Of a DNA stretch of 64,000 nucleotides, positions 44,631-55,917 are shown one piece after another. The stretch is from Zygnema circumcarinatum. Its lineage: Eukaryota; Streptophyta; Zygnematophyceae; Zygnematales; Zygnemataceae. The notes beneath the pieces are model-generated. The model worked only from the letters and a program-made list of their open reading frames with translations. It was not told where the DNA came from and did not search any database. The stretch lies in NCBI GenBank assembly GCA_037447605.1, contig CM074817.1, forward strand, positions 1,716,886-1,780,885, written 5' to 3'. How positions within the stretch are numbered: position 1 is the stretch's first letter; the number at the start of each line of letters is the position of its first letter. Made by a program: the position numbers and the translations under genes.

Positions 44631-47600
44631 TCAACGTGCGCATACATGTTGTTTGTTTAAAGAGCATGCTCTGACAGAAAGCATCTTCAGAGCCACTCCT
44701 CGGTCGACCACGAAGTTCGGTGCCGGCCTATCAGTGGGCGCCACCTGGCGGCAGAGGGTCTCTCCCGCCGTTGCATCTCCATAGCCCTCAAACCAATTCC
44801 TCCGTATCTCCGTCTCCGTACTGAGATGCACTCCGCCCTCCAAGGGCCGCAACGCCGTGTGGACCTGAACAAGCTCGGTCTGCAAAACACCCTCCCGGTA
44901 AGTATCAGGAGTAAGAAACATCACAGAGTTTTGGTTCATTTTACCCAGAGAGAGAGAGGGATGGATGGGAGGGAGGGAGGAGGGGAGGGGAGGGAGGGAG
45001 GAGGGAGGAGGGAGGGAGGGAGGGAGGGAGGGAGGAGAGGGAGGGAGGGAGGGAGGGAGGGAGGGAGGAGGGAGGGAGGGAGGGAGGGAGGGAGGGAGGG
45101 AGGGAGGAGGGAGGAGGGAGGGAGGGAGGAGGAGGAGGAGGGAGGGAGGGAGGGAGGGAGGGAGGGAGGGAGGGAGGGAGGGAGGGAGGGAGGAGGGAGG
45201 GAGGGAGGGAGGGAGGGAGGGAGGGAGGGAGGAGGAGGAGGGAGGGAGGGAGGGAGGGAGGGAGGGAGGGAGGGAGGAGGGAGGGAGGGAGGGAGGGAGG
45301 GAGGGAGGGAGGGAGGGAGGAGGAGGGAGGAGGGAGGGAGGGAGGAGGGAGGGAGGGAGGGAGGGAGGGAGGAGGGAGGGAGGGAGGGAGGGAGGGAGGG
45401 AGGGAGGGAGGGAGGGAGGGAGGGAGGGAGGGAGGGAGGGAGGGAGGGAGGGAGGGAGGGAGGGAGGGAGGGAGGGAGGGAGGGAGGAGGGAGGGAGGGA
45501 GGGAGGAGGAGGAGGAGGGAGGGAGGGAGGGAGGAAGGGAGGGGAGGGAGGGAGGGAGGGAGGGAGGAGGGAGGGAGGAGGGAGGGAAGGAGGAGGAGGA
45601 GGGAGGAGGGAGGGAGGAGGGAGGAGGAGGGAGGAGAGGGAGGGAGGAGGAGGGAGGGAGGGAGGGAGGAGGGAGGAGGGAGGAGGGAGGGAGGGGATAA
45701 AGGGGAGGAGAGAGAGAGGGCGAGAGACGGAGAAAGGGAGAGAGAGGGATAACCAAGGTCCCCACCAATCGAGGGTTCGCGAAATAAGTGCGATGACCGT
45801 AGTGTAGAAGGCACCGATCTATTTCGGAGAATAATCCGTTATCTGTGCAGTACGCAGTGGGCCAGCGGAAGACCATACGATCTATGGGGTCAGTTCCGTT
45901 AGCTTCGCCTAACGGCGCACACATGGAAGCGGCCCAAAGGAGTGCCCCCACAGTGAGCCATGGCTTGTCGTCATATTTCTGCAGGAGGGCCGGCACTGTG
46001 ACACCTGTCACGGGCTCTAAGAAATCCTCAAAGCTCGCAGAAACAACCCATTTTGAGGAAAACCGCGAGCGATAAAGACAGTCGTTGATGGCAAGGCCCT
46101 GCAAAAAGGTGGGAATCTTTTGTTGCAGTAATTTTTTTTAACTGAGAAAGCAGCGAGGGGAGGAGAAAGAGGGAGAGAGAGAGAGAGAGGAAGCAAAACC
46201 ATGTACAAGGGTTCGGCGAGTAGAAAATTTACCTGCGCAAAGGCCCATGCCCGTCCCCCTCCCTGCAGCAAGTTTTCTACGAATTGTGTTACTTGAATCG
46301 CTGCACCGCCGGGTCGGGTCTTAAGGGGATGAAGAAAGTCTTCTGGAGAGCGGACAGAGTTGTAGAAAATGAATTGCTGAACTCCCACAATTTGTTCCAT
46401 GTATGCCATCCAATCCAACACTGCCGGAATGGTCGGCCGGGAGCGGATGGGGGGCGAGCAGAGAGAGAGAGCATACTTGTAAGGCTCCGCTGGTGAGAGA
46501 GCGGCCTGCATTCAGGAAAATGGGTAGCGTACAGAAGTCAGTTTTACTCTGGAACATTATCATTATCATCATTTACAACTTGATAGCTCATATTGCAAGT
46601 CTGAACACTGCTGTAAACCATCCCACGTTGGACAGGTTGAAACAAACAGAACGCATAGACACACAACATGAGCGATCATAAGGCCAAGATTTCCCAAAGA
46701 CACATACATGTTCTCCATAGTGAATGATCAATAAGCTTGGGGGTACTAACCGATGTCTTGTCTTCCCGGAAGAGAACCATCTCCACCCCATCCACTACTC
46801 CGAGCAGATAGCCGCCACACAGTGAAGTCGCAACCTCCAAAGTGCAGTGGACCACTACCACTTCACACTGCCTTCCTCCCTCCCAACATTTGAGAAAAAA
46901 GAATCGTTTCAAGTTTTCTGACGTAAATCCGACTGCAAATTTTACGACCAGAATGTGATTCTTGGCAAACATTAATCAAAAGGTAAACTAACTCCAAAGT
47001 GAGGCCCAGTTTCACCTGCGTGTCATGATGTTCCCCCCCATAGTGAAAGCTCAAAACTCCACGTATGCTGTGGCCGGCTGCATCGTGCCATGTGCAGGAG
47101 CCCTTTGACGGGGGAGTTCCCAAAATTTCTCCAAAAGCAAACGTGTCTTGCATGCCCAGCAATGCAAACGTATTCGGGCCCATTCGATAAGCACTGCATT
47201 GTGCAAAAAGCGGAACAGAATGAGTGAACAGCTAACGCTCGATCGTGCAAATCTTCCCATTTTGACTGAGTGCTTTCTCTTCGAAGGAGGATGTGAGAAT
47301 CCAACCTGAATTGAAAGAAGCCCAGAACTCTGTGAACATTGAATGTGCGCTGTTGCCAGTTCTTGACCTGGTCTGGGTATGAGGTAAGGTTTAGGCTGCA
47401 GTGCGGAGGCTGTATGGGCTCACAGAACAGTGTAAATACTAGCTTCAGAACCCAGTAATGAAATCGTTCTCAGTCCAGTTCAAATGACCGCACCTTTTCA
47501 GCCAGAAATTTGCAGTATCTCTGAGTGAGATTTTTGGCAACGAGGCTGTTGCTATGCAATGCTTTATGTTCCTCGCTTTTCCCCCCTTTAATCCCAGCTG

Positions 47601-48709
47601 CCTAACAAGGTGGTTCAGGAACCAACGGATGAGTTAACTCACCTTTGTCAACAGATCTCTCTCCCTGCCTCCCTCCTGGGCAATAGAGGCACTCCCCATA
47701 ACTCGACGGAAGGATTCTGCGCCGCCTCCTGTTACCTTCCTTTGATGGCTCAGCGTGCGCTGCAGCCGCATACCGCAGAGTCGTAAAACGATGCATCTTT
47801 TCACCATGACAGAGTGAGAGGCAAGAGTTTGTGTAATTGTGCTCTTAGACGAGAAAACGTTCGGGCTGAAGTGCGCACCTGCCAGCTCATGAAGAGGGCG
47901 ATCACAACCAAAACGCAGAACACCAAAACCTTGCAGAAAAAAAGCCACAAATAGGCCTATCAATCAGCATTTTAGTGAAGCATTGCCTGCAATTCCCAAC
48001 AGCATCCCCCCTTCTTTTTAAACTGTCAAATGTAGGTGGATAGTCACTATTTTTCTCTGCTCATTGTAATGACGATGACTCCTGCACTTTTCAAGGTGTC
48101 CAGTATTGCAGCGATGATTCCGATCTGCCGAAAGTCACGCGATGACGCTGAACAGCCTCTTAATGGTTTGAGAGAACCATAGTTCATGCAAATTCATTTA
48201 CTTCAGAAAATTGCCAATTCAAATCTTGCCTATCTTCTTTCCTGTCACAATGGGGTCAATGCAGCGGCCCTTGAAGGTATACGAGGCAGAGGCCGAGTGG
48301 ACGAGTCTACAATAACATTAAGGCTTGCTTAAGTGAATGTCCGCAAATGCGAGCGCCATTCGGAAGTTGAACCCGTAGAGCTACCGGTTCATGCAACCGA
48401 TCGAAGACTGAGCGCTACAGGTTCTTGTGGACTATATGCCGAATCACTACTTGAACTTTCGTTCGCTCTTTCCTCTGGCTGGACATATACATTGAAACAA
48501 GAAGAAGCTAATGAATGCACACATCTTAAATAGACTAGATAATGCAGACGTTTCCCTGCATAAAAATTACTTGCTGTCACTTTCAAAACCTTGCTGCTGA
48601 ACATCTGAAATGTAGGTCCTATCCACTGTCTTACATGCGGTCGCCGAATCAACACCGCAAGGAGGGCCTGCCGTTTGGCCCGACTTCGGCCAGCTGATCC
48701 GCCGGCCAT
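44631..48709 (-). CDS. GT92 (DUF23)-type Golgi glycosyltransferase
   Basis: Nine exons: 48709-48635, 47929-47879, 47759-47643, 47409-47306, 47193-47016, 46867-46751, 46505-46233, 46098-45766, 44879-44631; phases agree, 498 residues. Type II membrane layout: a short basic N-terminus ([15 protein letters not shown]), one transmembrane helix ([16 protein letters not shown]), then a luminal domain. GT92 landmarks: [46 protein letters not shown], and the C-terminal [17 protein letters not shown]. Family members add galactose or related sugars in the Golgi (for example to pectic galactan); the substrate here is not shown. Where many members have a DxD-like DLDEF, this one reads [10 protein letters not shown], so metal binding may differ. 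The last intron is almost entirely a polypurine tract on the + strand. Confidence 0.82.
44948..45745. repeat. About 0.8-kb GGGA/GGAG polypurine tract in GT92 intron 8
   Basis: Almost uninterrupted GGGAGGGAGG units with GGAGGA variants on the + strand; in the sense of the gene it is CCCT-type pyrimidine. It fills nearly all of the 886-bp intron. Long GA mirror repeats can form triplex or G-quadruplex structures; this is inference. Confidence 0.97.
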
Positions 48710-50217
48710 GACTAACAGCGGTAGACAGGAAGGAAATAGAGGGAGGGGTCGGCGTAAAGGCAAAAAGAATGCGTGGCGCGAGGGGGGATGTGGTGCAAAG
48801 TGAAAGCCCTGCGAAAATGTGGAGTGCACGCCACCTGCTCTCTAAGCCCCCGCGCTTTCAACAGCAAGGCTGCAACAAACCCTCCTCTAACGACTCCCCG
48901 CTTGTGCAGCCGCTGCACCTGTTGCAGTAGTGCTCTCTTGATGGACTCGCCATCAGTGATCAGCGCTCAGCGCACTGTGCAAGAAGGGCCGAGCAAAGCA
49001 AAGCTTCCCGCTGAGCACAAGCACGGCTTGGCATTAAGCTCGCTGCAGTTTTTCTCAGCCGTTGGGGTCACATGGTGCACAGAAAAAGGAACAGCACGAG
49101 CAAGGCGCTGTAGAAGAGAAAGAAATTGGCACAAGTGCACATGAAAGGGAGTTGGGGGTTGGCATCGGTCTCAATGTGACGAAGCCATCAAAATGTGCAT
49201 GGGCTAAGGCAATGTGTGGATCCAACATGTGCATGAAATGGTCACAAAAGAGTATAGAACAATGGCATTGTCTAGGTCCGCACAAGGAAATTGGAGAGGG
49301 ATTGAACGACACAACATTGACATTGCAAGTTGGGCCGGTCGCATGGATGGCATGTTGGAAGCCCGTCCACGACGGAATTCCCTAGAACAAGCATTTCGCG
49401 TTGTGCCCTAGCTACATTGTTCATGGCTAGCGTGCCATCCCATGGCGTGTGCCATCATCCAAAAGGCGAAAGTTGCAGGGCCCTGAGACATCATAGAATT
49501 TGCAAAGCTTCTCTCGCTAGGAGAGGTGGCCATGGCTCAGCCTCGTTCAGGCTCGGCTTATGAGCCAAGGCAGAGCCAACAGACCGTGAGGCAACCCAGC
49601 AACAGTTTTCTCCCATCCTGCAAACCGAGTCCAGAGACCATTCAACTTCTGCACATACTTCTGCAAACACTCTACCGGCATCCGGCAGAGAGGCCACCAA
49701 TCCACCATTCTGACAATGTGGTGTTCATACACGGTTGGGTAAAATGGCCATCCATGCCATCACTTTGGAAGAGCAAACAGTCCGTGCTCCTAACGTAACT
49801 GGAACTGGAACTGGAACTTCCTCTAAAAATAATTTGACATATAAACAGCTGAATGAATGCAGAGCCAGGCAGACCTGGAGCAGGCTCCCTACTTGAAACA
49901 TCCTCATGCAAACTCTACCACCTCCCATGACCTTTGTTTCTGCGCTAACTGTTCACTGTTCACTGTTTTGCAGTTCCGAACTTGGAGACTATTCCCGGCA
50001 CAACGGTGTTCCGAACAGCGGAGTCTGAAATCAGGGAAGTGGAGGTGAGACTGCTGCTCTTCCTGCCAGGCCTGCCTCTAGAGCATTCAGACCCTCCAAA
50101 AATTAGGGCATCAGCCCAGAAAAATTGCTTCAACATTTCACAATGATCGTGCATGTTGCACTCTGCGAAACCCCCCCTGCTGAAAAACGTCCAATGATAG
50201 CGAGACCCAACATTGCC
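48710..50217. other. Intergenic region upstream of GT92 gene
   Basis: No supported gene. 49150-49400 reads like an old mobile-element fragment, with a stretch (VHEMVTKEYRTM in one frame) loosely like the dispersed coding-like repeat. 49801-49820 is a short AACTGG run. Confidence 0.5.
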
Positions 50218-51074
50218 TCAGTCAGCCGGTCTGTACAGCCTAGCTTGATGCTTAGACAGTTCCCGGCGCACAAAGAAGTAATGATTGCGTATTGACTGCA
50301 ACATCTGCAGTCTTGTCGGAGGTACAGTGACTTGAAAATGGCGAAAATACAGCAGCAGCTCGCGTAGACTGAGCTCCCCCAATCGGCCCTGAGCAATGAT
50401 GGTATCCCAAGGCACCTCGCTCCCATCCTCCCACTCCTCCAAGAGAGAAGGGAGCTTCCTTTTTTTGTACCGCCGTGGTCTCCTTCTCGCCTTGATACTC
50501 TGCTTCTTTGCGCGGGCAGCAAGGCCGCGCTTCTTCTCTATGACTTCCCATTGCGAAAACTCATGCCATGCATTCTCTCGTGCTACATTTAGTGCAATTT
50601 GTGTCTCATTCCACTCTGCGAGTCGACAGGAGAAAACAACATCAGCCAGCAACAAACCAATTCTGAAAACTTCAGCAGACCCGGTTCTGGTTCAAGCATT
50701 CAAATGCCTCACCAACATTTGGGAACGTTACTGTAAACAAAGCAACTCACGTTCTATCTTGACATAAAGTTATTGAAGTAAGGTAATATGTGGCTTAACC
50801 TGATTTTTGGGCGAGTGTCGCAAGCGGCACGCGCAGACACAGACTGCACCTTTGTCGAGATCTCCGACAGTCTGCACCGCCAAAATTAAGCCTTCCCAAA
50901 ACCAAATCACCGGGATGTTTTCCAGTAGAAACAATGACATCATCGACGTCCCAAGAAACGGTCTCAAATGACGTGCTGATTTCTAGTATTCCAGTATTTC
51001 AGCACCTAAACACTTAACTCTTTTCAAGAGTAATGCCCACTGACCAGTCCATCTCACAGTAGAGTGGATTCCAT
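50218..51074 (-). CDS. Unrecognised small basic protein, three-exon model
   Basis: Exons: 51074-51058, 50975-50800, 50615-50218; phases agree and give 196 residues from an ATG to a TAA-type end. I do not recognise the family. Visible parts: an N-terminal piece (SWDVDDVIVSTGKHPGDLVL), a strongly basic stretch (KKQSIKARRRPRRYKKRK), an acidic patch (EEWEDGSEVPWDTI) and a C-terminal helix pair (LRELLLYFRHFQ; RLQMLQSIRNHYFF) reminiscent of small SAP-like DNA-binding helices. The composition suggests a nuclear protein. The tiny first exon and exon 2 are supported only by frame, so these two could be wrong; exon 3 is the safest. It lies just downstream of the GT29 stop on the same strand. Confidence 0.45.
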
Positions 51075-51265
51075 CAGCTGTACGGGTTAGGTCTGATGGC
51101 CCTTCACTTCTTAGCAAAATGAAAAGGAAACGGACATGGTTGATCTCTCAACTTTCGATCAGGATGCGACGAATTTCAACACAGCCCCAAAAACATGTTC
51201 ATTTCAACCACTGTGGTGGCATTATAGAACGCCCCGAGCCCTTGCTACCTTCCTTCGCAAGTCAA

Positions 51266-53088
51266 CTACTCACCGTAAAGGCAGGGTTCCGCAATCCACA
51301 TCAATTCTGCGTCAGCAATGTCTAGAGCAGCCACAAACTCCTTGTCTACCTCCTCCGTTCCTTTTGATGTGCTGTTGTTGTCATAATAGTGATGCCTGAC
51401 TCCATGTCTGTCACCCATAAAGAAGCCATACAAGTCCACTCTTCGACATTTCTGCATCCCAATGACACAAATACCACCGATTAAGTAGGATACTTCATAA
51501 ATCTTTGGCTGCAGCATATGCCCACCTTGTTGAAAGCTTGCTCCATTCGGACCCTATGACTGAGATCCTTCATACTCCACTACTTGCCAAGGTGGAAGCA
51601 AAGAGGGTCGAGGTCGAGTTAAGAAATGAAGATACACGTCACCTGAAGAGCAAACGCCCAGCCTATGTATCCAATAGAGGGAATAAACCCGAGAGCGTTG
51701 AAAACACTTGTAACGAATCCCAAGTCGAGAATTAAAAGCGGATCACGCGGGAACATGCGCTTGAATTTCAGCAAATGTTCTATTTCAGCCTTTCTATTTC
51801 GAATCCAGATATGATAGACAACGGTTTCATTGCCTTCCTTAAATCCAGCAAATTCTGGATTGCTGAAACGAAGTGTCGTTTTAGAACCAACCTGCAAATC
51901 CATAGAAAACAGGTTAAAACAAGGCTCTCCCTTCCACCGCTCCCTCTCCCTTGCCTCATGTTTCATATGGCTTAAACAAAAAATCCCACAACCGGGAAAA
52001 CAAAGCCTCATCTGTAAAGTTCAATTTCAGCCCCTAAGCACAAACAGAATAAATAGAAGTTATGGCCAGAGCACAAGTGCTGCTGCTAGCCACATCTGTG
52101 AAGTTGAGCAGAGGGATCGTCTGACTTTAAAAAATGACAAATTGCGAACACCCATACTCTATTTGAAAGCAACGTGCCCCCTCCCCCTCTCCCCCTCCCC
52201 TGCCTCTACCTTCCTGCTCACCTGCGGCTCATACCCATATGCGGGTGCTCCATTAAACCGCATCACCATCTCATGGGCATCTATCTCTTCCCCAAGATCT
52301 TGAAGCAGCAGCGATCCCGAACTCCCTACTACGGCGCATGTATCCCAAGTGACGGCCTCCAAGGGGTCGTAGGGGGGGAGAGCACGGCGAAGCTCAAGAC
52401 GCTCTGCGGGGGCAAACTCTGAGACAAGTCTACCAAGCATGCCCAATCCCGGGGCAACAAAGGCTCCGGTAGAGGCTGTCTCATTTGCATCGAGTGCGTG
52501 CAACTCAGCATAGAGGAGGTCCACTGACATGATAAGTTCATCGCTGTAACCATCTACTCCGAGCTCACGGAATTCAAGAATTGCCTGCAAGGAATTCACT
52601 AGCATGTAAAGCCTTGTTTAGAATGTGAATTGGACTGGAAATGGAGATTGATTTAGCAGGCTAATTCAAGTCCATACTTGAACGTCATGATTCTTTGTCA
52701 TGAAACAAACCATCCATTAAAGGCCACTCAATGCAGGGATGACGCAATCAATTGTAGGGAGGCTGGCAATTGATCATTGTCATAACATCACCGAGCACTT
52801 CCCTTCGTATAATGATGCTCAAGAAAACGTCAACCTTGAATGGATGCTCGAACACTCAACAGTTGCCACGAACACTCATCAAGTGTCACCTCTGCATTCA
52901 TCATGCTGATTCCTGGGTACAAGTTATGTTTAAGAGAGTTACTGACCTCACAGTTCTTGCCTTGGAAAAGCACTGAGCAGGAGCATACTCCATCCGTGAG
53001 ACGCCCGCGACCAGAACAGAATACTTCGGCTCTCTGATGCGTAAGTGGCTCCACACTCACCTTGGCTTCACACACATGCGTCACAGGA
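51266..53088 (-). CDS. EGF-like plus GT29 sialyltransferase-like protein (5' end unresolved)
   Basis: Exons found: 53088-52947, 52584-52222, 51891-51643, 51451-51266; about 313 residues. Exon 1 here carries an EGF-like Cys pattern (VFCSGRGRLTDGVCSCSVLF, then GKNCE). The GT29 domain follows with sialylmotif L (CAVVGSSGSLLLQDLG; IDAHEMVMRFNGAPAYG), sialylmotif S (PSIGYIGWAFALQKCRRVDL, then YGF) and motif III (HHYYDN). The VS-motif position (VDKEFVAAL) shows no clear His. Plants lack common sialic acids, so plant GT29 proteins probably move another sugar in the Golgi. No start codon or membrane anchor is visible in the 133 bp between this gene and the FAS1 gene; a missing or fused 5' exon is likely. 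A donor overlaps the stop, so a 3' extension is possible. Confidence 0.75.
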
Positions 53089-53221
53089 CTTGAGTGTCAG
53101 AGGGAAACCGTGATAGCAACACAACATAGCACAGCTTTCTTGTCGAGGTAAGACAAAGGTAAGAAATGCTGCGATACCATTTAAACTCTCATTCTCTGCA
53201 TCATCGTTTGACATGTATCAC

Positions 53222-55917
53222 TCAACGAGAAGCTCTTAGAAAGTCACTCAAGCTCGCCACAACAAAACCCATACCTTGAGATTTCATAGTACCCCTTAAT
53301 TCTGTCTTGACACCAATGCCTCTCCGTTGCTTTTCATCCTTTCCATCTCCGCTGGGACTTTCCCTCTCCTTGGTCCCTGGTGAGCCAAATTTTAGGCCAG
53401 AAAACCACTGAAAAGAGTTTGCTCCGCTCTCCTCTCCCTCCTGACTGCCTTGATCTTGACCTCCCCCCGTGCCTGCCTCACCCTTCCGTGATTCCCTTCC
53501 AACTGCTGCTACCTTCGCCTGCTCCCCACTAGTAACGTTGCCTACAACACGTAAAGGTCCGCCTCCGGCATCGGCATCGTCATCGTCATCCTCATCGTCA
53601 TCCTCCTCATCTTCTGTAACATCGCCACTTCCTCCATGTTTCTTTTTCGTACTCTTGCCAGCTTTCCCCTTGCCCTCCTTGTTATGCTTCAGATTTGTGG
53701 TCGTCATACTGCCATTTTTACTCGGAGTTCCTACCTCTTCCACGTCCATGAGCCCACCGCTTTCCTTCACAAAGGCGTCCCTGTTCCTTGTATCACTGTC
53801 TTCTTCAGCCTCGACTTCGTTCAAACCCTGGCCAAGCTTAATATTGCTTGCATAATCGTTAGCCACTGGCTGCCTATTTGATATGTTTGCCTTTGCCGTA
53901 GGTAAATGTTGTTCTGCAATGTCCGGATCCTCGTCAAATTGCTTTCCTTGCCCCTCGCCATGTTCATCCATATCTTTGCCCTCCCCATCAGCCGGTCTCA
54001 CTTCAGGATCAAGATCGTCAGGATCAGCGAAAGCGATAGCCTGCTCAAGCGCAATGGGAACAGCCAAACCCTCCACCAGGTGTACGATTGTGTTGTTCCG
54101 CTTCATGTCAACCTGCAAAACGATGGGCAGCAAAACATTAGACCATTCCTATTCCAACCTCCATGCATATCTCCTGCAACAACTTCTCAATAAACCCATT
54201 GATATACACAAGTATTTCGAAATTCATCATTCCCAATCTGAATCGTTCTGACCAATATTCTAACACTCACGCGAATCCATGGTGTACCTGATTTCAGTTC
54301 CTATTGAAATTTTCACCAAAGCAGCTTCACATGCTTCTAATTTCGGTACGAGATAATCTTTACACATACAACATACCAAAACATCAACTCAGATATAGAC
54401 AGATGAAATCGCATGCTCCCATAGCAGCGAAAGAATTTACTGGCGCTAGTTCATTCTCGTCAAGTTAGTGACAACACACCTTCGAACAGGGAAGGTTATT
54501 GACGAGCAGTTTTCTGGAATGAGGATCACGAGATATGAGAACGATCACTCCAGTGAGGGACTCTTCCCTCATCATAGTCCCAGCGCGCACGTCGTTTGAA
54601 ATAATGCTTCTTGGAATTGTTACATCCTTCAGAATATCAAGGAGGAAGTCAGAGACCTGCACCAGTAAATCCAAATATCCGAAATGAGGCAAAGCTCACC
54701 ATACCGCAGCATTTATACGCAAACTATCGCCATAGCAGAACAAATCGGTCGGTCTTTTTTGAGAACAATGCCAATTCATCGTCCTTTTTGGCCCATGAAT
54801 GACCCCATATCAGAAGTGGAATGTGCTATTCTCAAATCTGGCCGCTAATGCGACACAAATATGTTGCAGATATGTTGTTTACAGAGAGAAGTATACTTCA
54901 ACTTAGTTTAGAAACTTCGCAATCCAAAAAAACGACTTTGTTTGTTAAAGGGCAGCATGGACATGTGGAGGGCTAACATTTGAACAGTATTAAAAAGGTG
55001 CAATGCGAGGGAAGGCAGCATACAGGTATGCACCTCGTCCTCCTTCTCCTCATACTTGTGAAAAATGCTGCTCAGCTGAAGCAAGGCTGCATCTACAGGT
55101 GCAAAAACGGTGAAGTTCTCTCCAGTGTCCAAAAGTTCCAACATCTTGTCTGCAACTCGGCAGCCAACCATCATGAGCACATTATCCACGATTGCCAGCT
55201 ACATTGGAAGACGGAGCAGAAATCACGCCTCTCTCAGAGGCCTGAATTCAATGGATCCTAAACAGTCCACCGAATAGCTCCAGAGTAAAAGAAGCTGTTC
55301 ACAAGCTTTAAGAATACCTGCAAACTTGTGCGTCATTAAATTTGGCGGCGTTTTGGATCCTGGGCGGCCTTCGGCACCAGCAGACGAAGCGCCATGTTTA
55401 TTAGGTTCAGAAGGACCTGAATAGGAACAGTTTATTTTCAAAACCATTAGCCTAACTGCGTCCTTCCGGCCTGCCAATCCAATGGAGATGGCAGTCTCTA
55501 CAAGTTCACTAGCAGCTTAAAACAAGATTGATATTCACGCTGTTTATACATAAAAACTGCAAAAACAATTTTGAGACACTATGCGAAACTGCCCTGCGTT
55601 CAACGTTCACGTAAAACCTGCTCGGTGAAAACCCTTGCTCGGATCCCACAAAGCGTCAATTGCACAATTGTCTGGAACAAGTACCTTCTTCACCTGCTGC
55701 AGCTGACCTAATCACAGAAGCAAAACTATTTGTTTCGACAAGTAGTCCCACCTCTGGTAGAAATCATAATTATGATGAAGAATGCAACTGCCAGCATTGC
55801 TGCCAACCCCAGCAAGCGAACCTCGTCCTTCCTCCGAATTCGCCACCATAAAAGGGCTCTCGCCTGCTTACTCATGAGCCCACCACCTCCTAAGCTCCCC
55901 CGACCCACGGGCGCCAT
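53222..55917 (-). CDS. Membrane-anchored FAS1 (fasciclin) protein with acidic C-terminal tail
   Basis: Exons: 55917-55752, 55416-55271, 55198-55034, 54656-54480, 54112-53222; phases agree, 514 residues. A type II anchor (LLGLAAMLAVAFFIIIMI) follows a basic cytosolic N-terminus. The FAS1 domain shows the H1 motif (NFTVFAPVDAALLQL) and H2 region (NNTIVHLVEGLAVP). After it come about 260 disordered residues with an acidic run (EDEEDDDEDDDDDADAG) and Lys/Gly-rich parts. FAS1 domains mediate adhesion at the plant cell surface. The end of exon 2 is uncertain: GTATTC at 55317 is a better donor, but only GTGGAC at 55270 keeps frame with the next exon. The last exon also has a donor at 53274, which leaves room for a longer product joined to the EGF-GT29 exons. 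Confidence 0.7.

Noticed and set aside
44936-46104. Long ORFs of SLPPSLPPS or [10 protein letters not shown] type on both strands
   Set aside because: They are translations of the GGGA polypurine tract, which is open in every frame. The real coding part is the GT92 exon at 45766-46098.
48030-48125. Possible extra GT92 exon in the first intron
   Set aside because: It has an open frame and an acceptor, but skipping it gives exact phase and places the transmembrane helix directly after the basic N-terminus.
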